Source of the DNA: Polytrichum commune
Taxonomy: Eukaryota > Streptophyta > Polytrichopsida > Polytrichales > Polytrichaceae
Assembly (NCBI GenBank): GCA_950295325.1
Contig: OX485809.1
Span: 6,326,001-6,386,000, forward strand
Direction: 5' to 3'
DNA: 60,000 nt
Made by a program: the position numbers and the translations under genes. A model generated the notes under the pieces. It did no database searches, was not told the origin of the DNA, and saw only the letters and a list, made by a program, of their open reading frames with translations. This document shows positions 1-11,700 of the stretch, in pieces. The first letter of the stretch is position 1. Each line of letters begins with the position of its first letter.

Positions 1-2448
1 TAAAACGATTGATAACAATTGAATAATGTTATGAAAGTCACCGATCTAAATACTATCCCAACCTTTGGCGACTTAACCTTGGAGTTCCAATGAGATCCAT
101 GTTAAGGCCTTTGGTTTAAGCCCACCCTTTGCACGGATAGATGCCACAAACCATCAACTGGCAGCACCTCAACCATGATCATCACACTTCCACCTTACCA
201 TGTGTGGAGGAAATCAAAGGATCCTGAATGCCACGTAGGATCCAACTCAGCTCCACGTCATCCCTTCGAATTAATGCAATGCACATGCTCGTCTTGTGGA
301 AATACACATTACTACTTTCTACCGCAAGATTAAAAGGCAGCGTGAAGGAGTAAGGAGCACCCTGATATCTACATAAGAGCGACATAAGCTAATCTACGTA
401 GACCACACAAGATCTACGATACACCCTCTCTCTCCCTCTAATTCTCCCTGGGGCTCCTTCTGCTTCTGCCTCCTTGCGGCGCTTTTGCCGAGGCTCTGCT
501 TCGGATCCCGGATTTCATCTTGCTTAGTAATCTCACCAAATTGGGATAAGTGCTGTCTCCAATGCCACATTATTGCAAGGGGGTCGCAATTTGAGCTGTT
601 CGAGGCAGCTCGAGGTTCTGTTTTCGCTGCAACATCGAGGCCCTCAAACTTAGAGATGGCGGAGCTTTTTACACTGGACGGAGAGAGTTCGGTGTCTCTC
701 GTTTGAGTTCCTAAGACGGAGCGAACTGGTGGATAGTTTCTCTCATTTCCGGTGCGCTTTTGGCACTCGTGGAGGTGGTTTTTAATTCCAGGAGTTGAGG
801 TAAGCCTCCAATTTCTTGTCTGAGTGATTGAGGGAATGGTCGTTCTTCGAAGCGGGAGGTTCTCCATCTGGTGGCCTAATGAAACTGATCGTGCAGGTTT
901 GAGAGCCTGGGCGGAGAGTCTTATTGATGTTTCCTTTGCTTGTTTCCTTCAGATAGACGCGTTGACAGCTTTCTGTCGGATATTCCCACCTGTTCCAATC
1001 TCGTTCCACACTGTAGCCCTCTGCAAATAATATGGCGTTTCCTACCCTTTGGCTGTGGAATTTGTGGATTGTACGACCTCACTGTGAATTCGATACTCAA
1101 TTCCAGTCTGATGTCAAGCTCTCTGCAACCAGAGCTCTTGTCTTCACAATTTGCTCAAGAATGCAGTGAGGGAAATGGTTTTGCGAAACAAGAGCTGTTT
1201 CGCGCTTTAGCCCTCTTAAGAATATGCGCTTCCTTACCTTTGGCTCTACAATTTATGGAATCAACGACCTCCCTCTTGTGTGATTCTAATTCTCATTTCC
1301 ACTTTGATATCAGATTCTCTGCAACCAGAGCTCTGTTGCCTTCCTACTCTCCACAGGAATGCAGTGAGCGACATGATTCTGTGGAACAGAGAGCTGTTGC
1401 CTGGTGAAACAGAAATTCAGGAATATTGCTGAGGTGTTTATTGACAAACTTATAAAGCAAGGTTTGTCTGCATCTCTTGGAAGATGCCTCACATTGAGGG
1501 ATTTGTGAGGATTCATGATTGGAAGTATTTCGAAGAGATTGCAGAAGTAGGTCTTCAGGCTCCTGAAACATGTCAATTCTGAAATTGTCTCGGCACTATT
1601 AGTTCGGCAACTAAATCTGCATTGGCTGTGAGCAATTCTGAGGTTCTTGTTCTCGAAAACTCGAAAGGAAGTCAGATTAGCTCGAGTAGGAGGACTTCAG
1701 AACTTCGTTCCTTTCTTTCTACCCGAGCTGGTGAATCTGTTTTCTAATGATTCTCGTTTAGGACATGCAATTATGATTGAATGCATAGAATCCAGCGGAA
1801 GAAGTTGATGAGCAGCTTTGCTGAGGACATTCACTCAGGACCATTGCAGTGCTTAGGGCACACTTCCGTGAGCCAGCCGTTCCGGCGAAGCAAAATAGAG
1901 TTCTCTGACACTTCCATGTGAAGTGGAGTAGGGGAGCCAACATATGAGAGAGAGTAGATTTGTCTTGTTGTCCAATAGTCTGCCTTCGCACTCATCCATT
2001 TTGAATGGTGCATGAGCGGATTGATTGAACTTTCTATCTTGAGATGTTAGAAAAATGAAGATAAATCCAAAAAAATTGGAAATCTTGGGCAGGTCTGAAT
2101 GATAAGAATATGACGACATAAAAATATTCAGTGTACAATACAATTATCTCGGATCCACACCAACATGTTAAATGGAAATGAAGTTCTTCTGCTCATTGAA
2201 AGTCAATTTTCAGGTTTTGGATAAAGAAGTTGCCAAGTTCCCCTCCTCAAACTTAAACTTCAGAAGTGGTACAATTTTTTGTCATTTAGTGGTTTTTGCC
2301 GACTTCGCCAGCACATGAAGGCGTGCCCTTAGACAGGACTGACTTCCAGTCTGAATGTGAAGGAAGTGTCAAGGCATTATTGTCAATTAGTGTCACTGAC
2401 TCGTCAAGTCAATGCGTTTGGTTTGCAGTTGCAAAGTTGTGTGAAGGG
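1..2448. other. Upstream region and possible 5' leader of the ALDH gene
   Basis: No protein gene is recognised here. The stretch from about 420 to 800 is locally richer in C/T and G/C and ends in a good plus-strand splice donor (GAG|GTAAGC, intron from 800). A matching acceptor (TTTGCAG) ends at 2428, 20 bases before the ALDH start codon at 2449. An untranslated first exon ending at 799 and a leader intron of about 1.6 kb is therefore plausible, but this is inference. Small reading frames in the region overlap one another on both strands and show no family resemblance. A degenerate tandem duplication lies at 1039-1400. Confidence 0.35.
1039..1400. repeat. Degenerate tandem duplication, unit about 165-190 bp
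   Basis: Two diverged direct copies, about 1039-1200 and 1229-1400. Shared landmarks in the same order are CCTTTGGCT near the start, TCTCTGCAACCAGAGCTCT in the middle, GAATGCAGTGAG, and AGAGCTGTT at the end. A single plus-strand frame crosses both, but the copies differ by indels and the peptide is not recognised, so a coding role is doubtful. Confidence 0.6.
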
Positions 2449-3918
2449 ATGGCAGGAAGAGTTATGAAGGCAGGAGCAGCAAACTTCGTTCGAACCTTCA
2501 CAAGAGACTTCAAGGTGCAACGGTCGGCGGTTTTTGAGGTGGTAAATCCATCCACATGCAAAGTGATAGGGGAACTACCAGAAGACAGCAGCGAGGAAGT
2601 TCGAGCTAAATTCGAGTCTCTTGCATCCGGACAGAAGGAATGGCGAGCCGTTCCATTAACAGAGCGGCGAGCAATGCTGGAGAGGTTCAATGAGCTACTC
2701 CGCCTCAACATGCCAGCGTTAGCAAGGACTCTAACCACAGAGATGGGGAAACCAATCGCACAAGCGAAGAACGAGGTTCGTGCAACGGTGGACAGAGTCC
2801 GATTCTACCTTGAGAATTATGAGAAGGTTCTGAAGGAGCAATCTATTCTAGACACCAATGCCCTTAAGGAGAAGGTAATCTACGAGCCTCTCGGAGTGGT
2901 GGCTAACATCTCAGCTTGGAACTACCCTTACTTCATCTCCGCAAACGTGTTTGCTGCAGCTTTATTAACAGGAAACTCAGTCCTGTATAAACCGAGTGAG
3001 CATGCCACCCTGACAGGGTTCGAGATTACAAGGCTGCTTTATGAGGCTGGAGTTCCGAAGAATGCATTTGTGATGGCTACTGGAAGAGGAGAGACAGGGG
3101 CAGCAGTAGCATCTCTTAAAGGATTAGGAGGCTTGTTCTTCACAGGCTCACATAAGACAGGATTGGAAATTGCTAGGCTAGCTGCACCGAACCTCGTTAA
3201 AGTGCAGCTGGAGCTTGGAGGCAAAGATCCAGTCTACGTGAGAGGCGATGTGCCCAACATTGCTGCAGCCGCAGCTTCCATAGCCGACGGTGCATTTTAC
3301 AACTGCGGTCAGAGCTGTTGCAGCGTGGAGAGGGTGTACGTCGATAAGCACATCTACCGGGAGTTTGTGGAGCATTTTGTCAAGAACATGAAGTCTTTCA
3401 AGGTCGGAGACCCCTTGGATACCGAGACTTACATCGGTCCTGTGGCTAGGCAGCCACAATTGTCTTTCCTAACCTCGCAGGTGGAGGATGCTGTCCGCAA
3501 AGGAGCTCACGCATCCACACATGAAGCAGATCTCAAATCATCAAATTCTGGAGGAGGGTTCTTCTTCCCTCCCACTGTGCTCACTGATGTCAACCACTCC
3601 ATGAGTGTGATGAGAGATGAGTCATTCGGGCCAGTCATTGGCATTCAAGCCGTATCAGGTGACGGAGAAGCTTTAGCACTCATGAAGGACACGCCTTATG
3701 GACTTACCGCAAGCGTTTTCTGCAAGCACAGCCAAGATGCGGAGCGCATCCTTCGAGAATTGGATGTGGGCACCGCTTACTGGAATTGCTGTGATCGTGT
3801 TTCACCGAGATTGCCGTGGTCAGGTCGCAAGGCTTCTGGCTTGGGCGTCACCCTCGGCATGGATGGCCTGCGCGCCTTCGTGCAACCCAAGGGCATCCTC
3901 TTAAGTACATCAATATGA
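2449..3918 (+). CDS. Aldehyde dehydrogenase, ALDH21-like (probable succinate-semialdehyde dehydrogenase)
   Basis: Intronless frame of 489 residues from ATG 2449. The frame stays open upstream only through a non-ATG codon at 2296, and family length (about 490-500) favours 2449. Visible ALDH landmarks: WNYPYF with Asn158, the Rossmann-fold segment FTGSHKTG, LELGGKDP with general-base Glu255, GQSCCS with catalytic Cys290, and ESFGPV in the C-terminal half. ALDH21, from mosses and Selaginella, is described as an NADP-dependent succinic semialdehyde dehydrogenase. From memory its substrate carboxylate is held by Arg121 and Arg457 in the Physcomitrella enzyme; here Arg118 and Arg454 sit at the same constant offset of three, which supports the assignment. 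No transit peptide is evident, so a cytosolic enzyme is inferred. ALDH membership is certain; the subfamily is moderately sure. Confidence 0.9.
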   Translation: MAGRVMKAGAANFVRTFTRDFKVQRSAVFEVVNPSTCKVIGELPEDSSEEVRAKFESLASGQKEWRAVPLTERRAMLERFNELLRLNMPALARTLTTEMGKPIAQAKNEVRATVDRVRFYLENYEKVLKEQSILDTNALKEKVIYEPLGVVANISAWNYPYFISANVFAAALLTGNSVLYKPSEHATLTGFEITRLLYEAGVPKNAFVMATGRGETGAAVASLKGLGGLFFTGSHKTGLEIARLAAPNLVKVQLELGGKDPVYVRGDVPNIAAAAASIADGAFYNCGQSCCSVERVYVDKHIYREFVEHFVKNMKSFKVGDPLDTETYIGPVARQPQLSFLTSQVEDAVRKGAHASTHEADLKSSNSGGGFFFPPTVLTDVNHSMSVMRDESFGPVIGIQAVSGDGEALALMKDTPYGLTASVFCKHSQDAERILRELDVGTAYWNCCDRVSPRLPWSGRKASGLGVTLGMDGLRAFVQPKGILLSTSI

Positions 3919-4965
3919 CTTAAATAATGAAATTTTATATCACCTACTTATACGTTCTTGCCATGATTTTGGGTTTTCCCCTCTTCTTTCTGATCTGATC
4001 GCCAAAGAAAACCCTAAACCCCCGCCCCCCTGCAAAGGAAATTGTGATGATGGCTTGGTAGGGTTTGGTGTCTTTGCAGGAGATCACGATGCTCCAACTT
4101 AGAGGCCATCATGCCAAGAGCTGGTGTTTGTTTGCCAACAGACTCGGAGGGTTGGAAAAGGTTGTTGTTCCTCGAGACTTTGAAGGGTTTTGGATCATGG
4201 TTGGAGAGCTTTCGATTTCGAATAAATGACCTTGTCTTTCCTTGCGGAAGGAAAAGGAATGCAGATCATGATGTCCTTCATGGGTCAGCGGAAGATTGGA
4301 TTGAGCTTGTAGCTGATGAATACTCTGTTTGTAGGATTGTTGAGAGGATATCCTCCTCTTCGCATTGTGAGAATATGTGCAAGCGATCATGATCAGACAT
4401 CGATCTGTTGAATACATACGTGTTGATGCGGGATGGGAAAGAAGATTATATTCCTCGCAGCTAGCAGAAGTTTGAATTGACCTTGCGGCTGACTGACCAA
4501 ACCTTCGCTGATAAGATTGCGGTCTAACAATGTCAGAACCTGCTCTTTGCATGACACCTTTTGAGCAAAGTTCGTCCTGCCCTAAGTTTGCGAGAGGCCG
4601 TCGCAAGAGCTGTTTGCTTTGATCACAAGGATTGAAGAGGTTGTTCTTCAAGACAGGTTTTGGACCAGGGGGAAGTTCCCATCCGTTGAGTGTGTTTCAC
4701 AAAAGAAAGTGCAGATTATACCGGCATTGAGCTTGCGGGCTGAAGTTATCTCTGCTGGTAGGATATTGATCTGACATTCTGAGAAGTATCATAATATGTA
4801 TGAAAAATTCACTATCTTTGGCTTTACAGAGTAGGTAGCTCCGAGGGGCATGCAATTCTTTGTTTTGAGTCGCAAACGTGGAGAAATTGTGACTTTGTGG
4901 CTGCAACATCGATAAGGCTTATCGAACAATTTGATATGTCTTGTGAAACTTTGAGCACATGGCCG

Positions 4966-5008
4966 TGGGTTTTCATCTGTTTTTCATCATGCAACAGATG
5001 AAAACCCA
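4966..5008. repeat. Perfect 16-bp inverted repeat (hairpin)
   Basis: Arms TGGGTTTTCATCTGTT (4966-4981) and its exact reverse complement (4993-5008) flank an 11-base loop. Function is unknown; it is too short and isolated to call a microRNA precursor or a terminator. Confidence 0.75.
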
Positions 5009-5094
5009 AGACCACCACTGACGACCTTTCCTTTAGGTTGATACTCATAATGCAATCAGCACCAACAGGCATAAGTTATGTGGGCCTCATGCGG

Positions 5095-5410
5095 TCAGTC
5101 ACTCTTCTTAATTGAACACCTATACTTGAACGGTATATTCCAAGGCTTTGTTGTCAAGAACAGACACTGAAAAAACACTATGTTCTCAAAATATAGACAT
5201 CATTCTAGGTTCAGTTATTAACACAATTGGGAGGGCCTATGTGAGAATCTTGCCTTTGACTTCTTACAACTTTTGCATCTCAGCTCTGGTTTTGGAACTT
5301 GAGGTGGCAGTCTTCGTGATTCAAAATTGCTCAATGGACATTCCCTATCCAAAATAGTGGCCAGAAATGTCTGTGGTGTTGGAACTTGGAAGTGCCCACA
5401 ATTGGGCCAC
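5095..5410 (+). repeat. Dispersed repeat R1, diverged copy
   Basis: Begins with the R1 hallmark CTTAATTGAACACCTATACT, followed by TTCTCAAAATATAGACATCA and CACAATTGGGAGGGCC in the family order. Its second half resembles the tail of the copy at 23600-23890 (GCATCTCAGCTCTGGTTTTG-like and CAGAAATGTCT blocks) rather than the usual tail, so there may be at least two R1 subtypes. Confidence 0.5.
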
Positions 5411-6141
5411 ATACATTTTTGTGTTGGTGGATGTGTATGTATAGATAGTCATATTTGACATGTGCAGGTCAAGTGATTTCTTTGAGGAAATGGTAAGTTC
5501 ATAAACAGGATTGACCACCAAGAAATGTGCACCTATCTTACCTATTTTGATGGTTGTTCCAGAGTTACTTGTGCACAACTTGTGAGCGAAACGTGTGAGA
5601 GAATTCACATGGACCAGCAGGCTGGTGGGCACCCGATTTGTTGAACGAGACTCATTCCACTCCTATGAGGAACCTCCATAGCTCTTGCTACTGTAAGTAG
5701 CTTGTGCCTGTTGATCTCTAATCAAGGTAAGTGTTGCAAAGCACACAACAAGGAGGGTAATTGAAAAATTTCATCCTTTACAGAATCTACTGATTTGAGT
5801 CTGTGTACACCAGACTCATTTCATCTAAGCTATTGGTTGCACTTGGTGTTTGTACATTGCAGATTTTATGAAAAGTGTGTGATTTTAAGGAAATTGTTAA
5901 GTCTGATTTTTGTTCTATTGTAATACCATAATGTGATGCAACTATGTTGAATGCTTTTGTATTTGATTCTCTTCACAAACTTTTATTCTGATATTTTTCC
6001 CCCATAACATCAACATATGCTCATTTATATTTCATTCAACAATATCCAGGGACTAGATCCAGACCTGACGAGCCCATTCCCACATGACTTTACCAAATAA
6101 CCAAAGTCTTTCTTAAAAACCGGGTAAAGCTCTCTTGGTAA

Positions 6142-6592
6142 TAGCATAGCAGAGCCCTACATTGGGTGCCCATACCCATGCCCATGCCCATGCCCATACC
6201 CACCCATGCCCATGGGTTTTGGGTGGGCATGGGTGCAATGTTATTGTTCACGGGTGGGCATGGGTGGGCATGGCTGCGATATTATTGTTCATGGGTGGGC
6301 ATGACTGCGATATTATTGTTCATGGGTGGGCATGGGTTTGATATTATGATGGGTGGGCATGGGTGGGCATGGGTGGGGCACAATTACACAATCATACAAG
6401 ACACATTACACAATTACACAATACACATTACATAATTTTTGAATACATGGGCGCAATTTGAATAGCATGGGTGGGCATGGGTGTGCACATGTCATGCTAT
6501 GGGTGGGCATGGGTGGGCATAGGTCACTGCTGATGGGCATGGTGTGGGTATGGGTGCAATTAAAAAGGAAAATGTTGGGCTCTGTAGCATAG
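6142..6592. mobile_element. hAT-type miniature transposon with 8-bp target-site duplication
   Basis: Element proper is 6150-6584 (435 bp). Terminal inverted repeats are CAGAGCCCTACATT (6150-6163) and AATGTTGGGCTCTG (6571-6584), matching at 13 of 14 positions. They are flanked by a perfect 8-bp direct repeat TAGCATAG at 6142-6149 and 6585-6592. An 8-bp duplication with termini starting CAG is the signature of the hAT superfamily. There is no transposase frame; the interior is almost entirely a decamer minisatellite, so the element is non-autonomous. Confidence 0.88.
6166..6560. repeat. GGGTGGGCAT minisatellite inside the hAT element
   Basis: The decamer GGGTGGGCAT and close variants recur many times, singly or in runs of two or three, separated by short spacers. 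One spacer-plus-decamer unit containing GCGATATTATTGTTCATG is itself repeated. The first 40 bases carry the motif in the opposite orientation (CCCATGCCCATGCCC), giving the array an inverted left end. The runs of three or four G separated by short loops could form a G-quadruplex; that is inferred from sequence only. A long reading frame across the array is an artefact of the repeat. Confidence 0.85.
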
Positions 6593-7526
6593 GCAACCAA
6601 CTAGTCGGTGTACCTACACAAACTTGCTCCATAGATTTTTGGGTAAGTTATAGTTAAGTAGCTTTCACACATGTTCATTGTTTTATCTATAGAGCAATGA
6701 CATGTTGGATAGTTTTTGTCCCATCTCCACATGCCTTACCACTCATTTATCTTACCATCGGTTTTTGTTAATGAAGCTCCTTGTGCCCTCATAGCTAAGA
6801 CTAAAAAGCAACCAATCACAAGGGCCAGAGACCACACTTTTGAAAGCTCCTACATTCTTGTCTCATCTCTAGGTATTGATGGGAGGGTCGGTGCTTGAGG
6901 TTTGAAACCTCCGCTTTTAAACCATACTATGTCCTTTGCCAACTAGGCTCAAGACTAGATAGCGTTGATGATGTGAAGGCCGTGTTTTTAGAATGAACTT
7001 TTAGGTTAAGCTAAAGTTAGGTGGGAAGGGGGCATTATTACCCTAGAACCAACACAACACAAAGCCTTGAGGTATAAAAACTAAAATATGAATTGGAACC
7101 AATCTATAATATTACACAGCAACGTGGGCCCTCATAATATAACAGTAGGATGTTGGGAGTGCAATTTGTATTTGAGTTTCCTGTTAGTTTTTCAAGTATC
7201 ACTTTGTTATGTTTCAAGGGCACACGGAATGAGAGTTGCATGTTGAGTGATGTTATGCCCTTTCATCGAATCAAGGGGTTCCTAATTAAACCCGGACTCT
7301 AGCTTTGTGTATACATGAAATGGGAATAACTTGGAACTTGAGGATCATAAAGAAACTTGGACTTGGGCAAGACTAGTACACACCCACTACTTTGTCAACA
7401 GTCCACTAAGTAGTGCACCGTCCATTGTCTAGTAGAGTACATATGTAAGGAAGAAGCACCTATAATGGAAACTTTGAGCACTATTGGTGCCCTTACCTAA
7501 CGTACTTAATTTATTTAATTCCATTC
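6593..7526. other. Intergenic, nothing recognised
   Basis: AT-rich sequence with no credible gene, RNA or repeat structure visible by eye. Confidence 0.5.
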
Positions 7527-8763
7527 ACAACCTAAAGTTGGAGATGGCTTATGATGAACTTTGAAGTGCTCAACCAATAAGTTTCAACCACCATTCTTGG
7601 GCATGTTCTATACACGTACATTTCAAATTTTGACACTACGGTTGAATTGAACACAATTGTTATAGTTGTGGTGAAATAGGTGAAGGTGTAGGAATAGAAT
7701 GAGGAGAGATAGAGTGAATAAGAGGAGATAAATTGTTTGTTTTCACATGGCTTATGCCCTTTATTATGAACTCTAAAGTACTTAATCATCAAAGTTTCAA
7801 CCACCATTTTAGGGCATGTTCTGTTCACATACATTTCAAATTTTAGATTTCGACACTAGGATTGAGCTAAACATCACATGCTTTTCACATGTGTAGTAGT
7901 TGTGGTGGAATAGGTGGAGGTGTAGGGATAGAAAGAGGAAAGATGAATTAAAGAAGAAGAGATAAAGAACTTGTGTGCGCATGACTTATGTCCTTTGTGA
8001 TACGCTCCAAAGTGCTTAACCATTAAAGTTTCAACCACTGGGTTTTGGCATGTTCTACACATGTACATTTCAAAATTTAGAATGATTGATTTACACATGA
8101 AAGGCTTCAGTTTAAAGAATCATATTGATGACAATATGATGTTTGTAATAATAATAAAATATCATGTTTCATGATATTACCCTATATGAACTCAATAGAA
8201 AGAATGTTGGGGTAATCAGCTATTTAAAGGTAATGGGGTTTCAAGTCAAATTAGTGTTGTATTATAATATATAAAATATTCATTATGTTTGCTTTGGAGT
8301 GAACATACAAAAGAAAGTTTTAAAAGGTGAATTTTAAGCCACATCCATACAACTAAAACTATCATAATCAACGATGTTTTTCATCAGTAAAATAAAATAA
8401 AATATTTGACTTTGAATAAAAACACACTAATTGATTTGGCCCCACTAGTAGGATTCGAAGATGGGTAATTTTGATTGCCCTGCATACCCTTGGTATTTGC
8501 TGTCCCAATCCATGTGCAACACAAGCATTTTATCTCCTCTTTACTTAATCTTTCTTCTTTCTATCCTACACCTCCATCTATTCCACCACAATTACAGTAT
8601 TCCAAGTGTGAATATCATGTTAAGTTCAACCCTAGTGTTGAAAATCTAACTTAAATTGTACGAGTATAGAAACATGACCAAAAATGGTGGTTGAAAACTT
8701 CAATAGTCAAGCACTTCAAAGTTCATCACAAAGGACATAAGCCATCTCCGACTTGAGGTTGTC
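7527..8763. mobile_element. Large inverted-repeat (foldback-like) element built of about 215-bp subrepeats
   Basis: The left part holds two complete tandem units and a third partial one (about 7530-7740, 7741-7979, 7980-8098). Each contains GTTTCAACCAC, GGCATGTTCT, GTACATTTCAAA and GTGGAATAGGTGGAGGTGTA-type blocks. An inverted copy lies at about 8515-8760, before a terminal block matching the left end (ACAACCTAAAGTTGGAGATG versus its near reverse complement at the right end). CATT occurs just outside both ends and could be a target-site duplication, but that is weak. No transposase is visible. Origin inferred as a foldback or deleted terminal-inverted-repeat transposon. Confidence 0.55.
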
Positions 8764-11700
8764 ATTGATATTGTAATGCATCTTTGATTTGACCTGGAAC
8801 CTTAACACTTTTAAATAGTCATTTAACTCCTAATCTCTTTCATTTTATTTCATATAGGGTAGTATTATGAAACCAAATATTTAAATATTATTATGAAAAT
8901 GGTTCTTCAAATTGAACGTGTAGGGGACAATTTTCACTGCTCCCCCATGGTGTCAAGATTCAAATATATAACTTATAAAGATTCTCAACATCTATATTTA
9001 CATTAATACACATTTGACAATGCAATTCATAAATTCTAATATAGATATACCAATATTATTTTAAATTTTCACTACCTAAATCATATGATGTTGCCAATGG
9101 TTGGGTGAAGCATCACAAAGCATTAATAATGAATTCGGATTAACAATTATGAAATGAGCACAACGACATTGAGATCACATGAATCAAGTCATATCTACTT
9201 TCAGAAAAAAAAATGTTTTAAAGTCATAAACCTCATTCGACCCTTGTTAGTTTGATAAGGGGGTGCAAGGTAAAACGGGGTTTTGTACTTAAGAGCACAT
9301 GTAGTAGTTAAGTGTGATGATGTAAAATGCATGTTCTTCAAAAACTAGGGATGTGGAGCCAAGTTGTGCACAAAGTGAATCCCCTCATCACACTTAATTG
9401 TACTTAATGTCGCCACTTGCATTGTTCAAGCTTTATAATTATAATATTGTTGTGCTCACATAACTTGAGTTATGCATGCAGTTGCTTGAGATCTATGATG
9501 TTGTGTGTAGTGTGATTTGTATTGCTAATATTAATTTTGCAATTCTATATGATGTATATCAATTCCCAAGAGTGGTTAACTTGGCCTAGTGGTTGAGGAA
9601 TTGTTTTTGGAGTCAATTGACTAATTCAACCACCTACGTTGCATTGTCTTACATGACATAGTAGGTTTCAAGCCCAACATAATTAGGGCCACAACCACTT
9701 CATACAAATACTATGAAGCTGCATTAGGAAAGTAATGAACTCCATATCAACATGCCTATATTTAGAATGCATGCAATACAACGGCTAGTAATGAAGTCTC
9801 ATTTACACATCACAAATTCTTACAAGACAAAAAATAATTTTGTGGGGTTGCTAACCAATAAAGGGATGGCAGCCCGCCCGTAAAGGGATCTTAAAATGTC
9901 GAAATTGGGTCAATGATGAAGTTGGGCACTTCTACCTTACATCCCTAAATTACATCTAAGATTTCCACTCAGATGCCACCAGACTTTGTTGTTAAGAGAT
10001 GCACTTAAAAGTACAAAATATATTATATCTTACACATTTGGCATGTTGTCCAATTTTTGGTACCCCTTTGATAAAAAAAACACCTCACATAGTGTATTTA
10101 TCACAATTATCTTTATGTGTATAAGCATGCTCCCCTCCCCACCCAAAAACTATTTAAGTACCTACCAACCTTTGCAATTCAAGCTTTAAGTCGAGGATTA
10201 TTAGTTTGTTTAAAGCTTCACGCTTGTTCTTACATTTCTTATTTTTTAATCACAAGTTCACTTGAAAGAAAAGCTCTAACACATTTCTAAACAATCCGAC
10301 ATATAGCATTCTCACACCATAATTAAGACTCAACTTGCAATAATAGTCCGCATGTGTTGCAAACTTGCTATTGGAATGATAAAGAAATACTCCGTACAAA
10401 GGAAAATGTGCAAATTCACAATCCTTTATCTTTTGGGGAGATGAGAATTGTCATACATGCAAATGTCAAATAAATTTGGTATGTTCTATGTTATTGACAC
10501 AACTTCGGCATTCTTAATATAAGATCATTTGGTTCAATATAGTTGACCACACTCAAGCAATTATATGTAAAGCCTCATAGCCTTGGTTAATAAACATATT
10601 TTGGGCTCACATATGAGTTCGTGGCCATGCTCCAGATGAAGCGTCCCTCATTCACGCCAGCCCCTTGAAACTGTCATCATCTCTCTCTTCATTTACATTT
10701 GAAGAGTGCCCCTATCGAATATATAGAACATTTCATTCTTAGAACTAGGATTTGAATGTATTTGGATTCATGCATGAATTTTGGACAATCTGACATACAC
10801 TAAATCACAAAACCACACAAATATGGTGATTGCCGAACATGAAACACCGACATTCGAAGTTGTGTTGTTGCTTTTGATGTCGTCGTTTGATTTTCTGACC
10901 CCACAAATACACATCCCTTATTTATTGGCTCTGTCTGTAGGATAGAGACTATGCATCAACTTCTTCGTTTCAAGAGCAAATTTCCTAACCACTTTGTGTT
11001 CACACTTGGACGTTACTTGTTCTTGTTATTTTTGGTCCATTGTATTTAATGTGGATGTTATCTATAGTTTATATATATATAAGTGCTCCCTAAAATGCAT
11101 TGAAAGAACTCTAGTTAACTATAATTATTTCGGCAGTTCTTGATTATTTATTTTAAAAATTTCAAGTGATAAATGAGTAGCTTCAATCCTTGACCTGTAT
11201 TTGAGAAGAAGGTGCACAAAATCCAAGAAAGGTTTGGTATAGTGAATAGCCATGAATTGGCATGAGCAAAGTGGACAACTACAATTGTAGTTTTCATAAT
11301 AAAGGACAGAGCCTCACGGTACTACCGTTTTCTTGTTTGGACAAGCAGTTTGTCCAAGTACACTTAAATGTCAGTTTTGAAATTTTGATGTATTTGCCCC
11401 ATTGGTTGGCCACAAGGAAACCAAACCAAATGACACAACTTACCTTTCTTGAGAGATAGTTATGAACCTATCCTTAATCTTAAACCCATTGACAATATGA
11501 GCTTTAAGTTAAAATATGTCAAAATGAAGTGACATTGAGGTAGCAACATTTTGAGATATTTGAACATTGGGAAAGACCTTTTAGCCCCAAACACACTTGA
11601 ACTAGTCTCACTCGGAAGATCAATGCTCATGTCGGCTTAGGATTCTTGCCACTCAAGTAAAGGGGCCATGTATGAAACTTATCCCCTAGAAACATAATGG

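Larger units (their letters stand above)
3919..6141. other. Intergenic region, no recognised gene
   Basis: Contains the 3' flank of the ALDH gene, a perfect 16-bp hairpin at 4966-5008 and a diverged copy of dispersed repeat R1 at about 5095-5410. A plus-strand frame at 4111-4392 (93 codons) matches no family I know, and it overlaps a longer minus-strand frame, so neither is called as a gene. Confidence 0.5.

Noticed and set aside
2296-2448. N-terminal extension of the ALDH frame back to 2296
   Set aside because: The extension has no ATG before 2449, does not resemble ALDH sequence, and crosses a likely splice acceptor ending at 2428. Family length fits 2449.
4109-4651. 180-codon minus-strand frame and overlapping 93-codon plus-strand frame
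   Set aside because: Both are unrecognised and overlap each other, with no splice or composition support for either.
6166-6435. 89-codon frame across the minisatellite
   Set aside because: An artefact of the decamer array, with a low-complexity Met/Pro and Gly/His/Trp peptide.
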